From NCBI GenBank assembly GCA_028284285.1, contig JANQSA010000081.1:1-64000 (forward strand): a DNA stretch of 64,000 nucleotides, given 5' to 3'. A model generated the notes under the pieces. That model did not search any database. It worked only from the letters and a program-made list of their open reading frames with translations, and had not been told where the DNA came from. Positions 25,782 through 34,005 of this stretch are shown here, piece by piece. Origin of the DNA: Croceivirga sp. (lineage in GTDB: Bacteria > Bacteroidota > Bacteroidia > Flavobacteriales > Flavobacteriaceae). The position numbers and the translations under genes were made by a program. The stretch's first letter is position 1, and each line of letters opens with the position of its first letter.

Positions 25782-26857
25782 AAATCAGAAAACACATAGC
25801 GTCCGTTCTCATCGTAATTGCGATACTGGGTCTTCCCGTATCGGTGCTCTTGAACCAGGTGGCCGGGAAATTCTTTTCTAAGGAGTTCACTTCCCAAATG
25901 CTTTACGAAAAAGTATTTAATACCCATGACCTGGCCTATTTGATGCGGGCCATCGCCAATGAACGTATCAAAGATGTGCAGGACCTGAAAACGGGGATGA
26001 TCATTGCCATATTTTCCAAAGCGGATTCCCGTAAATGGGAAGAGCTGTTGCAAACCCTTCTTCCCCAGGAACAGTTAAAACCGGTTGTGGACCATACCCT
26101 TGAGGGATTTTATGATTGGCAAGGCAATGCTGCCGATTACCCAGATATTCAACTACATACAGAGCCCTTTGTGAAGCACCTGTCGGCGAATACCGAGTTT
26201 TTGTTTCGTTGGGCACATTCCGTAACCAGACCACCACAGCTTAAACCAGACGAATTATCGAGATTGAAAGCCCAGGGTTTTGGGGACAGTATTCCGCCCT
26301 TGCTCTTAAGTGGGGTCCCGGATTCAATTTATGATGCCTTTGCCAAAAGAGGAGGGGAACTAATGGCCGGGCAATTGGCCAAAGCCAATGTTCCCAAGGT
26401 GATTGACCTCACCGGGATAATAAAAGAAAAAACGGAGGTGGAACAACTCCGTAATATCAAGGGTAAACTACAACTGTTACAGGGAGTTTCCCAATGGGCA
26501 TGGGGGTTCTTTGCCGCTCTGTTGGTCGCAGGCTTCTGGATGTATGGTTTTAGAAAAAAAGCATTTCCCGACTTGGTATCCCAGAGCTTTTTTGGATTGG
26601 CCATGGGAATGTTTGCAGTAGCCTGGTTGGCGGGGCATTACCTATTGGAAAATCTGGAACTGCGTATCCATGCCAATGCCGAGACCGCCCCAAGGCCCTT
26701 ACGGAATACACTTATTGAGTTGATAACCTATTATCTGGATCATGCCAGTGGTTTGATGTATACCATCGGTTGGGTTTTGATGGTCATAGCATTAGGAATA
26801 GTAGCAGTCAATGTAATAAAGGAACGCCGGTCCAAAGCGTTGCAAACCAAGACATAA
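25778..26857 (+). CDS. Membrane protein of the dehalogenase operon, unknown family
   Basis: A 359-residue protein overlapping the rdhA stop by 4 bp (ATGA). It has one N-terminal membrane segment (about 7-27), a mostly hydrophilic domain to about 230, and three C-terminal membrane segments ('WAWGFFAALLVAGFWMYG', 'FFGLAMGMFAVAWLAGHYLL', 'LMYTIGWVLMVIALGIVAV'). There are no cysteine clusters or haem motifs. It is not RdhB, which is about 90 residues and is encoded further on. Its position between two rdhA copies suggests a role in anchoring, maturation or quinone contact, but this is inference only. Confidence 0.6.
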   Translation: MKIRKHIASVLIVIAILGLPVSVLLNQVAGKFFSKEFTSQMLYEKVFNTHDLAYLMRAIANERIKDVQDLKTGMIIAIFSKADSRKWEELLQTLLPQEQLKPVVDHTLEGFYDWQGNAADYPDIQLHTEPFVKHLSANTEFLFRWAHSVTRPPQLKPDELSRLKAQGFGDSIPPLLLSGVPDSIYDAFAKRGGELMAGQLAKANVPKVIDLTGIIKEKTEVEQLRNIKGKLQLLQGVSQWAWGFFAALLVAGFWMYGFRKKAFPDLVSQSFFGLAMGMFAVAWLAGHYLLENLELRIHANAETAPRPLRNTLIELITYYLDHASGLMYTIGWVLMVIALGIVAVNVIKERRSKALQTKT

Positions 26858-26890
26858 AACAGAGATATACCAATAAATAAACAAAGAGAG

Positions 26891-28288
26891 ATGGAAGCAA
26901 ACGAAGAAAAGGACAAGACAAACGATAAGAAGAAAGCGGCAAATGCCTTTAACAGGAGGGATTTCATAAAAATGGGAGCCGCAGTGACCGCAGTCGGGGC
27001 CGCTACTGTTACCGCTGCCCAGACCAAGGCTGTGGAAAAACTGGTGGAGAAGAACAAGGATGCCAATATCAAAACTACCACTGTAGATAAAGTCTTTGAA
27101 TTCGACGAAACCTATACCCCTTTCAACCAAAAGGATAACATATTCATGTCCACCATTACCGGGAGATTACCGGAATTACAGAAAAAAATGATGGGTTTTC
27201 ACGGACCTGGGGACATAGATCCGGAAACGCCCGGAATGGGAAGATTGGACTATGCCCTAAAGGAGGGGGCTTATGCCGGGGTGGAATACATGGCCCCCGG
27301 GACACCAGCTTCCATACCTAACACCGGGGTCAATTCCTGGAAACAAAAGACAAAAGAAGACAAACATCATCCCTTTGATTATCAATACCTCTTTGAAGAT
27401 CAATACAAATTCCAGGATAAAACGGAGGCTACCAACGCCATAAAAAAGGCGGCAAAACTATACGGGGCCAATTTGGTGGGCATCACCCCCAGAGACCCAA
27501 GATTTGACTATGCCAAATTTATAGACCCCCTGCACAAGAAAGAGTTTGGTTGGGAGGAATTTCCCTTTGAGCCAAAAAGTGTCATTGTTATGGCCTTTGA
27601 AATGGATTATGAGGCGTATTCCACGGCCCCTACCTATGTTTCTGAAGGTGGTACGGGTGATGCCTATTCCAGGATTACCAAGACTACACATCAGTTGGCC
27701 GTTTTTCTTAGAATATTGGGGTATAAGGCCGTTGCATCGTGCAATGACACCGGACTTAATGTGCCGTATGCCATTTCGGCCGGATTGGGAGAAGGTTCCC
27801 GGATGGGGCTTTTGATCACCCCAAAGTATGGACCAAGGGTCCGTATCGGGAAAATCTATACAGAATTTGACTTCTGTAATTACGATGAGCCGATAGCGTT
27901 TGGGGTTACCCAATTTTGCGAGAAGTGCAAGAAATGTGCCGATGCTTGTCCCGCCAATGCGATTTCCAGGGACGAAAAACGGTCTTTTTATCCAACTCAT
28001 GACAACAAGAACAAATTCTTTAATAATTCCGGGGTGAAGAAATGGTACCTGGATGCTGAAAAATGTTTCGGCTATTGGATGCAGATCAATGCGGGTTGTG
28101 GAGCCTGTATTTCCGCCTGTCCTTATAACAAACCTGATTTTTGGCACCACCGACTGGTGGATAGGCTTACGGCCGCATCGCCCGGACCCGTACACGATCT
28201 GATGCGTGAAATGGACGATATTTTCGGATATGGTAATACCCATGACGGAGAGGCCGTAGAAAAATTTTGGGCTAATAAAGGTGATTAG
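26891..28288 (+). CDS. rdhA: Reductive dehalogenase-like protein, Tat-exported (RdhA family), copy 2
   Basis: A 465-residue paralogue of the gene at 24357 with the same plan: Tat motif with RR at 22-23 ('FNRRDFIKMG'), the corrinoid-site block 'VPYAISAGLGEGSRMGLLITPKYGPRVRIGKIYTEF', and iron-sulfur motifs Cys343/346/349/353 and Cys392/403/406/410. The C-terminal 'CPYNKPDFWHHRLVDRL' to 'GYGNTHDGEAVEKFW' is almost identical between copies, while the region between the signal and the corrinoid block differs most. They may therefore form a heterodimer or take different substrates. It starts 33 bp after the membrane-protein gene. Confidence 0.85.
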   Translation: MEANEEKDKTNDKKKAANAFNRRDFIKMGAAVTAVGAATVTAAQTKAVEKLVEKNKDANIKTTTVDKVFEFDETYTPFNQKDNIFMSTITGRLPELQKKMMGFHGPGDIDPETPGMGRLDYALKEGAYAGVEYMAPGTPASIPNTGVNSWKQKTKEDKHHPFDYQYLFEDQYKFQDKTEATNAIKKAAKLYGANLVGITPRDPRFDYAKFIDPLHKKEFGWEEFPFEPKSVIVMAFEMDYEAYSTAPTYVSEGGTGDAYSRITKTTHQLAVFLRILGYKAVASCNDTGLNVPYAISAGLGEGSRMGLLITPKYGPRVRIGKIYTEFDFCNYDEPIAFGVTQFCEKCKKCADACPANAISRDEKRSFYPTHDNKNKFFNNSGVKKWYLDAEKCFGYWMQINAGCGACISACPYNKPDFWHHRLVDRLTAASPGPVHDLMREMDDIFGYGNTHDGEAVEKFWANKGD

Positions 28289-28315
28289 ATAAATGTAAAA
28301 CTTAATAAAAAGGTT

Positions 28316-28612
28316 ATGGATATTTTTAAAGGAGTAGAGATCATGTTCTTTTGGTTGGGTGTACTATCCACCCTGGCCGTGGTCCTGATGATCTATTTGA
28401 ACAAAACCTATGGTTTTGACTGGAAAACATGGACAATGACAGGTTTTGGGGCCTTCCTGTTCATCTTTTGCGTGGCATGGTCGGTAAGCTCGGTGCTCGA
28501 AGGTGAGCCACAAGCGGCTGCCCTGGGATTGGTATTTTTCGGTTCCCCGGCCATCATCCTTTTTTTGCTGGCGCGAAGGGGTATCGTGAAAAAACTAAAA
28601 AAAAGTGACTGA
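28316..28612 (+). CDS. rdhB: RdhB-like small membrane anchor
   Basis: A 98-residue protein with three membrane segments: 'MFFWLGVLSTLAVVLMIYL', 'WTMTGFGAFLFIFCVAWSVSSV' and 'AAALGLVFFGSPAIILFLLA'. The block 'AWSVSSVLEGEPQAAALGLVFFG' is the recognisable RdhB signature, with the EGEP motif in the external loop. RdhB proteins anchor the exported catalytic subunit to the outer face of the cytoplasmic membrane. Its place just behind the second rdhA fits that role. One RdhB may serve both catalytic subunits here. Confidence 0.75.
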   Translation: MDIFKGVEIMFFWLGVLSTLAVVLMIYLNKTYGFDWKTWTMTGFGAFLFIFCVAWSVSSVLEGEPQAAALGLVFFGSPAIILFLLARRGIVKKLKKSD

Positions 28613-28614
28613 TC

Positions 28615-29859
28615 ATGTGTCCGGTAAACTGCAAAGGTTGTGGTGTCGCGAGTTCGAACAAAAAGACGGTATCGCAAAGAAAGGAAAACAGGTTTAAAGC
28701 CTTTCTCCTTTGGTTTGGGGTACTCAGCCTTTTAGTAGCCTATATCTATGGGAAGGTGTCCAACCAACCTGATTACCCCCTACTCTTGGGCAAGACCCAT
28801 CCCGGATCTTCCATTACCAAAACAGGGGAGAATGTATTTGATATGTATATATCCGATACACTGCAATTAAAAATACAGACCGCTAAAAACCAGGGCTACG
28901 GAGGACCTTTGGAGGTAGGCGTGGTAATCAACAAGGATTCCACCATTAATGAGGTTATCGTTATTGAAGAAAAAGAGACCCGTTCATTTTTGAACAAATT
29001 GATCCAAAAAGATTTTTTTGAGCAATTCAAGGGAAGATCCTTGCTTTCTTCCTTTGCGATGGATTCAGATATTGATGCGATCGCCGGGGCTACAGTATCC
29101 TCTATCGGTTTTACGGGTGCGGTGCAGGAAGCCTCCCACTCCTACGCGGAAAAGGCCTATGGTGTGGCAGGGTTGACGAAGCCACAGGAATTCAAATTTG
29201 GTATGGGGGAAGCTTCGGTTCTTGGGCTTTTGGTCTGGTCCGTAGCCCTGTATTACAAGAAAAACAAGTGGTTGCAATATGCCATGCACCTGTCCGCATT
29301 AGTGCTTATCGGATTCTATCTCAACCTATCACTGTCCATCACCAATTTCGGGAGTGTTCTACAGGGGTATTTCCCGGACATACACGACTATTTGGTCTGG
29401 TATATTCTGGTGGTAGGGGTATTGCTTGCAGCGGTTGTCTTTGGAAAGAACATCTACTGTTATCGTATTTGTCCCTTCTATGCTGTACAGTGGTTGGCAA
29501 ACAAGATTTCCGGGATAAATCTTAAGATGCACTCCAAACAGGGAAAAATTGCCAGGTATATTACCGGAGTATTGCTTTGGCTCTCCCTGTTGGTGGGGTT
29601 CCTGACAGCAACGCCTTCCAGTGGATCTTACGAGCCCTTTGCCACCACGTTCTCTTTCGACGGCGAAGGAATCCAATGGTTCATTTTTCCGGCAATCTTT
29701 TTCTCGGCCTTTTTTATTAAGGATGTATTCTGCAGGTATTACTGTCCTGTAGGGAGCTTTTTGAAGTTTTTGATCATAAAGGTGCGAAAGCCCATTCTAA
29801 AACAACTTAAGTCATGGCAAAACGGAACCAGAACCAGAGCACAGCGAGCTATATCATAA
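28615..29859 (+). CDS. rdhC: RdhC/NosR-like FMN-binding and 4Fe-4S membrane protein
   Basis: A 414-residue membrane flavoprotein, likely the electron conduit to the exported dehalogenases. A first membrane segment (about 25-45) precedes an exported FMN-binding domain (about 60-195) with the covalent-flavin motif 'AGATVSS'. Four or five more segments follow, and two CxxxCP motifs ('YCYRICPFYAV', 'FCRYYCPVGS') face the cytoplasm as in NosR/NapH relatives. The extreme N-terminus has three cysteines (Cys2, Cys6, Cys9 in 'MCPVNCKGCG'), which is unusual for the family and may bind a metal. The gene follows rdhB after 2 bp. RdhC has also been proposed to act in maturation. Confidence 0.75.
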   Translation: MCPVNCKGCGVASSNKKTVSQRKENRFKAFLLWFGVLSLLVAYIYGKVSNQPDYPLLLGKTHPGSSITKTGENVFDMYISDTLQLKIQTAKNQGYGGPLEVGVVINKDSTINEVIVIEEKETRSFLNKLIQKDFFEQFKGRSLLSSFAMDSDIDAIAGATVSSIGFTGAVQEASHSYAEKAYGVAGLTKPQEFKFGMGEASVLGLLVWSVALYYKKNKWLQYAMHLSALVLIGFYLNLSLSITNFGSVLQGYFPDIHDYLVWYILVVGVLLAAVVFGKNIYCYRICPFYAVQWLANKISGINLKMHSKQGKIARYITGVLLWLSLLVGFLTATPSSGSYEPFATTFSFDGEGIQWFIFPAIFFSAFFIKDVFCRYYCPVGSFLKFLIIKVRKPILKQLKSWQNGTRTRAQRAIS

Positions 29860-29927
29860 CTGGGAGTATCTACGTAGTAATCCTGGTTTTTATTCTCACT
29901 TTTTTATACGAATCATTAAAATCTTAA
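29814..29927 (+). CDS. 37-residue membrane peptide inside the dehalogenase operon
   Basis: A small ORF that begins inside the end of the rdhC-like gene in another frame and stops 6 bp before the next gene. It encodes a short basic head (MAKRNQNQSTAS) and one membrane segment (about residues 13-33, 'YIITGSIYVVILVFILTFLY'). It fills what would otherwise be a 70-bp gap. A positive head and single helix are typical of small subunits of membrane redox complexes. There is no direct evidence for expression; the coding call rests on the membrane pattern and the tight fit to the operon. Confidence 0.55.
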   Translation: MAKRNQNQSTASYIITGSIYVVILVFILTFLYESLKS

Positions 29928-29933
29928 AACAAA

Positions 29934-30527
29934 ATGAAATTTTATAATATATCGAACAGCACAAAAAGGGATTTGTTATTGTTCTTTTTGATACTCCTCA
30001 TAGCCTGTGTACGGATATTAACGGTTGGAAATCCGGAGTTGAGTAGCTTGGCCAACTTCACTCCATTGGGCGCAATAGCCTTGTTTGGAGGGGCATACTT
30101 TTCCGGGGTAAGGGCCTATCTCATTCCATTGGGCACTATATTTTTGAGTGATCTGCTATTGAACCTTCTTTTTTTTGATTCCGGATATCCCCTGATTTAC
30201 GATGGAATGCTATGGGTATACCTGGCCTTTTCCCTAATGATATTGGTGGGCAGATGGCTTTCCAACAATCTGAGAATAAGGAACCTTATCCTATCTACAT
30301 TGGTCATCACCTTTATTCACTGGGTGGTAACGGATATCGGGGTATGGTTGACCGGAACGCTATACCCCATGACCCTAAAAGGGCTTTGGACCTGTTTGCT
30401 TGCCGCTATTCCCTTTGAAAAGAATTTCCTGATCGGGACTTTGGTGTATGGGATCCTACTCTTCGGAATATTTGAGTGGCTTCTGTTCACAAATCCTTCA
30501 TTGGTAAGAAGACGAATCGTAAATTAG
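29934..30527 (+). CDS. Multi-pass membrane protein, ECF-transporter S-component-like (DUF6580-like)
   Basis: A 197-residue protein with five or six membrane segments ('LLLFFLILLIACVRILTVG', 'TPLGAIALFGGAYFSG', 'YLIPLGTIFLSDLLLNLLFF', 'LWVYLAFSLMILVGRW', 'FLIGTLVYGILLFGIFEWLLF'). The opening 'NFTPLGAIALFGGAYF' and 'PLGTIFLSDLLLN' blocks resemble DUF6580/ECF substrate-binding S components, which capture vitamins such as cobalamin. Reductive dehalogenases need a corrinoid, so a corrinoid or cobalt-related uptake role is attractive. No ECF ATPases are nearby, and that role remains inference. Confidence 0.55.
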   Translation: MKFYNISNSTKRDLLLFFLILLIACVRILTVGNPELSSLANFTPLGAIALFGGAYFSGVRAYLIPLGTIFLSDLLLNLLFFDSGYPLIYDGMLWVYLAFSLMILVGRWLSNNLRIRNLILSTLVITFIHWVVTDIGVWLTGTLYPMTLKGLWTCLLAAIPFEKNFLIGTLVYGILLFGIFEWLLFTNPSLVRRRIVN

Positions 30528-30541
30528 TACTCTGAAAGACG

Positions 30542-32389
30542 ATGAAGACCGCCCTGGAACATATTATAATTTTATTTTCGGGAGATTCCGGGGATGGAAT
30601 GCAATTGACCGGGACACAGTTTTCAGATACTTCCGCCCGCATGGGCAATGATATTGCCACATTTCCGGACTATCCTTCGGAAATCAGGGCGCCATCAGGT
30701 TCTGTATATGGTGTTTCCGGGTTTCAGGTGCATATTGGGGCAAAAGAGATATTTACTCCCGGAGACCAGCCGGATGTATTGGTGGCTATGAATCCTGCCG
30801 CATTAAAGGTGAAATTACCCCTGTTAAAAAAAGGGGCAACCATTATTCTTAATGATGATGCCTTTGATCGCTCAGGATTTAAAAAGGCAGGGTATACGGA
30901 AACATCAATAGAGGACATTGAAGAATTAAGAAACTTTAAGTTGATCCATGCTCCCATTACTTCACAAACCGAAAGGGCTTTGGAGACTATTGATTTGGAT
31001 AACAAGTCTAAAAGGCGCTGCAAAAATTTTTATGCGCTGGGGCTCTGTTATTTCATATTCTCCAGGGACCCGGACCTCACCAAGGAGTGGATACGGGAAA
31101 AATTCAAGGATCAGGAGACCCTCGTCAAAGCAAATATTGCCGCTCTTGAGGCGGGATATCATTTCGGGGAGACCATTGAAGCCGCTATAGCCATTTACCA
31201 AATTCCCGAGGCGCCCCTGGAGAAGGGAACCTATCGGCAGATCAATGGCAATACAGGAATTGCCTGGGGGCTGATGCAAGCGGCAGAGGCTTCCGGTTTG
31301 AATCTGTTCGTGGGATCCTATCCCATTACTCCGGCAACGGATATTTTACAGGAGCTCTCTAAGCGGGAGGCGTTTGCGGTCCAAACCTTTCAGGCCGAAG
31401 ACGAGATTGCGGCCATCTGCGCGGCAATTGGCGCTTCGTTCTCAGGGGCATTGGCCGCTACCACAACCTCGGGACCTGGACTGGCGTTAAAGTCGGAGGC
31501 ATTGAACCTGGCCGTAATGTTGGAATTGCCGCTGGTGGTAATCAATGTACAGCGGGGAGGCCCTTCCACCGGATTACCCACAAAAACGGAGCAAGCGGAC
31601 TTGTTGCAGGTGTTTTATGGACGAAATGGTGAATCTCCCCTTATCGTTCTCGCAGCCTCAAGACCAGGTGATACCTTTGCCATGGCATTCGAGGCAGCGC
31701 GATTGAGCCTGGAACACATGACCCCGGTGGTGTTGCTCAGTGACGGATTTATTGCCAACGGCTCGGAACCCTGGCGTATTCCCGACCTGACCGAAGGATA
31801 CCGTCATATTTCCACTAATATGACCCAAACACCCAAAGAAGGCTTCAGGCCGTACAACAGAAATCTACAGTTGGTACGTCCATGGGCCATTCCGGGAACG
31901 GAAGCCATGCAACACCGCATCGGTGGGCTGGAAAAAGACTTTGATACCGGAGATGTGAGCTACGACCCGGAAAATCACGAGAAAATGGTGGAAGTCCGGG
32001 CCAAAAAGGTATCCCTGGTGTCATCCAATATACCGCAACAATTAGTAGAAGGCAAAGCGCAGGGGCAATTATTGGTCATTTCGTGGGGCGGTACTTACGG
32101 TGCAGTCCGAACCGCAGTAAAGCAACTCCAGGAACAAGGCTATGAAATCAGTTTGGCACACCTTACCTATCTTAATCCTTTTCCAGAGAATTTGGGGCAG
32201 TTGATCACAAACTTCAGGCAAGTCATCATACCGGAATTGAACAAAGGCCAATTGTTACGCATTATAAACGCCCAATTCCATTGCAGGGCCAAAGGATACC
32301 ATAAAGTTCAGGGGCAACCTTTTACCATTTCGGAACTTATTGCTGCTTTTAGGAAGGAACTAAAGCTTATGGACTATGCAAAGCAATAG
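30542..32389 (+). CDS. korA: 2-oxoacid:ferredoxin oxidoreductase, alpha subunit (gamma-alpha fusion)
   Basis: A 615-residue subunit of a 2-oxoacid:acceptor oxidoreductase that oxidises a 2-oxoacid (commonly 2-oxoglutarate) to its acyl-CoA and reduces ferredoxin. The N-terminal gamma domain (about 1-190) opens 'LFSGDSGDGMQLTGTQFS'. The alpha domain (about 215-420) contains 'YPITPATDILQELSK', 'QAEDEIAAICAAIGASFSG' and 'TSGPGLALKSEALNLAVM', and the C-terminal transketolase-type domain follows. It is translationally coupled to the beta subunit by a 14-bp overlap. Its presence in this operon suggests a supply of low-potential electrons for dehalogenation, although many Flavobacteria carry such enzymes elsewhere. 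Confidence 0.9.
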   Translation: MKTALEHIIILFSGDSGDGMQLTGTQFSDTSARMGNDIATFPDYPSEIRAPSGSVYGVSGFQVHIGAKEIFTPGDQPDVLVAMNPAALKVKLPLLKKGATIILNDDAFDRSGFKKAGYTETSIEDIEELRNFKLIHAPITSQTERALETIDLDNKSKRRCKNFYALGLCYFIFSRDPDLTKEWIREKFKDQETLVKANIAALEAGYHFGETIEAAIAIYQIPEAPLEKGTYRQINGNTGIAWGLMQAAEASGLNLFVGSYPITPATDILQELSKREAFAVQTFQAEDEIAAICAAIGASFSGALAATTTSGPGLALKSEALNLAVMLELPLVVINVQRGGPSTGLPTKTEQADLLQVFYGRNGESPLIVLAASRPGDTFAMAFEAARLSLEHMTPVVLLSDGFIANGSEPWRIPDLTEGYRHISTNMTQTPKEGFRPYNRNLQLVRPWAIPGTEAMQHRIGGLEKDFDTGDVSYDPENHEKMVEVRAKKVSLVSSNIPQQLVEGKAQGQLLVISWGGTYGAVRTAVKQLQEQGYEISLAHLTYLNPFPENLGQLITNFRQVIIPELNKGQLLRIINAQFHCRAKGYHKVQGQPFTISELIAAFRKELKLMDYAKQ

Positions 32390-33347
32390 TAAAAAACTAA
32401 ATGCAAAGGATTTTGCCACGGACCAGGCCGTCCGTTGGTGTCCCGGCTGTGGAGACTATGCCATATTGAACAGCGTAAAAAAGGTTTTGGCCACCCTGGG
32501 GAAGCGAAAGGAAGACGTGGTTTTCATATCCGGTATAGGATGTTCCTCGCGTTTTCCGTACTATGTGGATACCTATGGTATGCATTCCATACATGGCAGG
32601 GCGGTAGCCATTGCTACCGGCACCAAAATCCAGAACCCAGAACTAAGCGTTTGGGCGATAACCGGGGATGGAGATGGCCTTGCCATCGGGGGAAACCACT
32701 TCATACACGCTATACGACGCAATATCAACATTAATGTATTGATATTCAACAATGAGATCTACGGGTTGACCAAGGGGCAGTATTCCCCAACTTCAAAACT
32801 GGGGCAACGCACAAAGACCAGTCCTACCGGGACTATTGAGCAACCTTTTAATCCCGCCATGCTGGCCTTGGGAGCAGGGGCCTCTTTTTTTGCCCGGACC
32901 ACGGCATCAGACCCCAAACATTTGCAGGAGACTTTGCTGAGGGCAGAAGCCCACTGTGGAACCTCCGTGGTGGAAATCTATCAAAACTGTGTCATCTTTA
33001 ATGATGAGGCCTTTGAGGAATTTTTAGGAAAGGAAAACCGGGAGGATCATACCGTACTGTTGGAGCAAGGTAAACCATTGGTTTTTGGCAAAGGGTTGGA
33101 CAAAGCGGTTCAATGGGAAAACCATGAACTGTTCGTAAGCACGGAAGTGGATAGTGCCGTAATTCATGATGAACGAAACCTCACCCTTTCCTTTCTGTTG
33201 GCCAGAATGGAGACCGTGAAGCCTTTGGGCGTGTATCGTTGTGTACAAGAACCTGAGTATGCTTCTGGTATGAGCACCACAGAAACGAAATCCAGAAAGC
33301 AGGTTTCCGAACTTCTTCACTCCGGATCGACCTGGAAAATCGATTAA
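32376..33347 (+). CDS. korB: 2-oxoacid:ferredoxin oxidoreductase, beta subunit
   Basis: A 323-residue thiamine-diphosphate subunit. The cluster region 'RWCPGCGDYAILN' with 'ISGIGCSSRFPYY' supplies cysteines for the 4Fe-4S cluster. The TPP motif is 'ITGDGDGLAIGGNH', closed by 'FNNEIYGLTKGQYSPTS'. It starts inside korA and is the last gene of the operon. The 93 bp that follow carry the marR promoter and no strong terminator, so read-through into marR is possible. Confidence 0.92.
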   Translation: MQSNSKKLNAKDFATDQAVRWCPGCGDYAILNSVKKVLATLGKRKEDVVFISGIGCSSRFPYYVDTYGMHSIHGRAVAIATGTKIQNPELSVWAITGDGDGLAIGGNHFIHAIRRNININVLIFNNEIYGLTKGQYSPTSKLGQRTKTSPTGTIEQPFNPAMLALGAGASFFARTTASDPKHLQETLLRAEAHCGTSVVEIYQNCVIFNDEAFEEFLGKENREDHTVLLEQGKPLVFGKGLDKAVQWENHELFVSTEVDSAVIHDERNLTLSFLLARMETVKPLGVYRCVQEPEYASGMSTTETKSRKQVSELLHSGSTWKID

Positions 33348-33388
33348 ATTGTTTTACAGTATTAAATAAAAGTTAAACATCCATTTGG

Positions 33389-33421
33389 TTAGTACATTAA
33401 TGAACTAAATAAATATCTTTG
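33389..33421 (+). promoter_or_regulatory. marR promoter with overlapping operator (autoregulation)
   Basis: The palindrome TTAGTACATTAATGAACTAA (33389-33408, one mismatch) ends 5 bp before the perfect -7 box TATCTTTG (33414-33421). The ATG is 19 bp downstream. The spacing equals that at the dehalogenase promoter, pointing to one regulator for both. Confidence 0.65.
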
Positions 33422-33440
33422 GTACATATACAAGACGAAT

Positions 33441-33959
33441 ATGGGCTTCAAGAGAGAAGTAGCAGAAACAAAGGGACTGACCAAAACCACAGAGAAATTA
33501 CCTTTCTTTGTGGAAAAGAAAAAAATGAAGTTACCCTTGGAAATTGAATTAGGAAGAACGGTTAGTCGTTTCCACTGGACGTTGCAGAACAAAAGCAATA
33601 GACTTTTGAAGCCCCTCGGCATCACTACAGAACACATGCGTTTGCTAACCCTGATATCCTATAATGAAGGTTGCGACCAACAGTTCCTGGTGGAAGAAAC
33701 CTTGAAGGCTAAGAGCGGAATCACCGCGCTTTTGGATACCATGAGCAAAGCCGGACTTTTGGCCAGGGTACCCAGTCCAACAGATGGTAGAACCAATTTG
33801 ATCTACCTTACCGATAAGGGAAAAGAATTACAAAGGAAATCCATCAATGTGCTCATGGAGGCAGCGCAGCCCATCATAGGGGGCGAGGATCGGGAAGTCT
33901 TAAAAAAAGCGATTGAACAGATACAATTATTCACTGAGAGAATGTTGAAGGAAGTATAA
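33441..33959 (+). CDS. MarR-family transcriptional regulator
   Basis: A 172-residue winged-helix regulator. After a charged N-terminal extension of about 30 residues, the MarR domain shows 'LGRTVSRFHWTLQNKSNRLLKPLGITTEHMRLL', the recognition region 'LKAKSGITALLDTMSKAGLLAR' and the wing 'PSPTDGRTNLIYLTDKGKEL'. MarR proteins usually repress and are released by phenolic ligands; MarR-type regulators are known beside rdhA genes in Dehalococcoides. It sits between the dehalogenase operon and the efflux operon, and four matching palindromes flank these units, so it probably controls both and itself. Confidence 0.9.
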   Translation: MGFKREVAETKGLTKTTEKLPFFVEKKKMKLPLEIELGRTVSRFHWTLQNKSNRLLKPLGITTEHMRLLTLISYNEGCDQQFLVEETLKAKSGITALLDTMSKAGLLARVPSPTDGRTNLIYLTDKGKELQRKSINVLMEAAQPIIGGEDREVLKKAIEQIQLFTERMLKEV

Positions 33960-33966
33960 TTTTTTT

Positions 33967-33991
33967 AACTAAATAGTTCATTAATGAACTA
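33967..33991 (+). promoter_or_regulatory. MarR-type operator upstream of the efflux-linked genes
   Basis: A perfect 18-bp palindrome TAGTTCATTAATGAACTA (33974-33991), extended on the left by AACTAAA. It lies 8 bp after the marR stop and 14 bp before the next ATG. No -7 box is evident, so the site may act on read-through transcription. Confidence 0.65.
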
Positions 33992-34005
33992 AATAAATCA
34001 ATATT

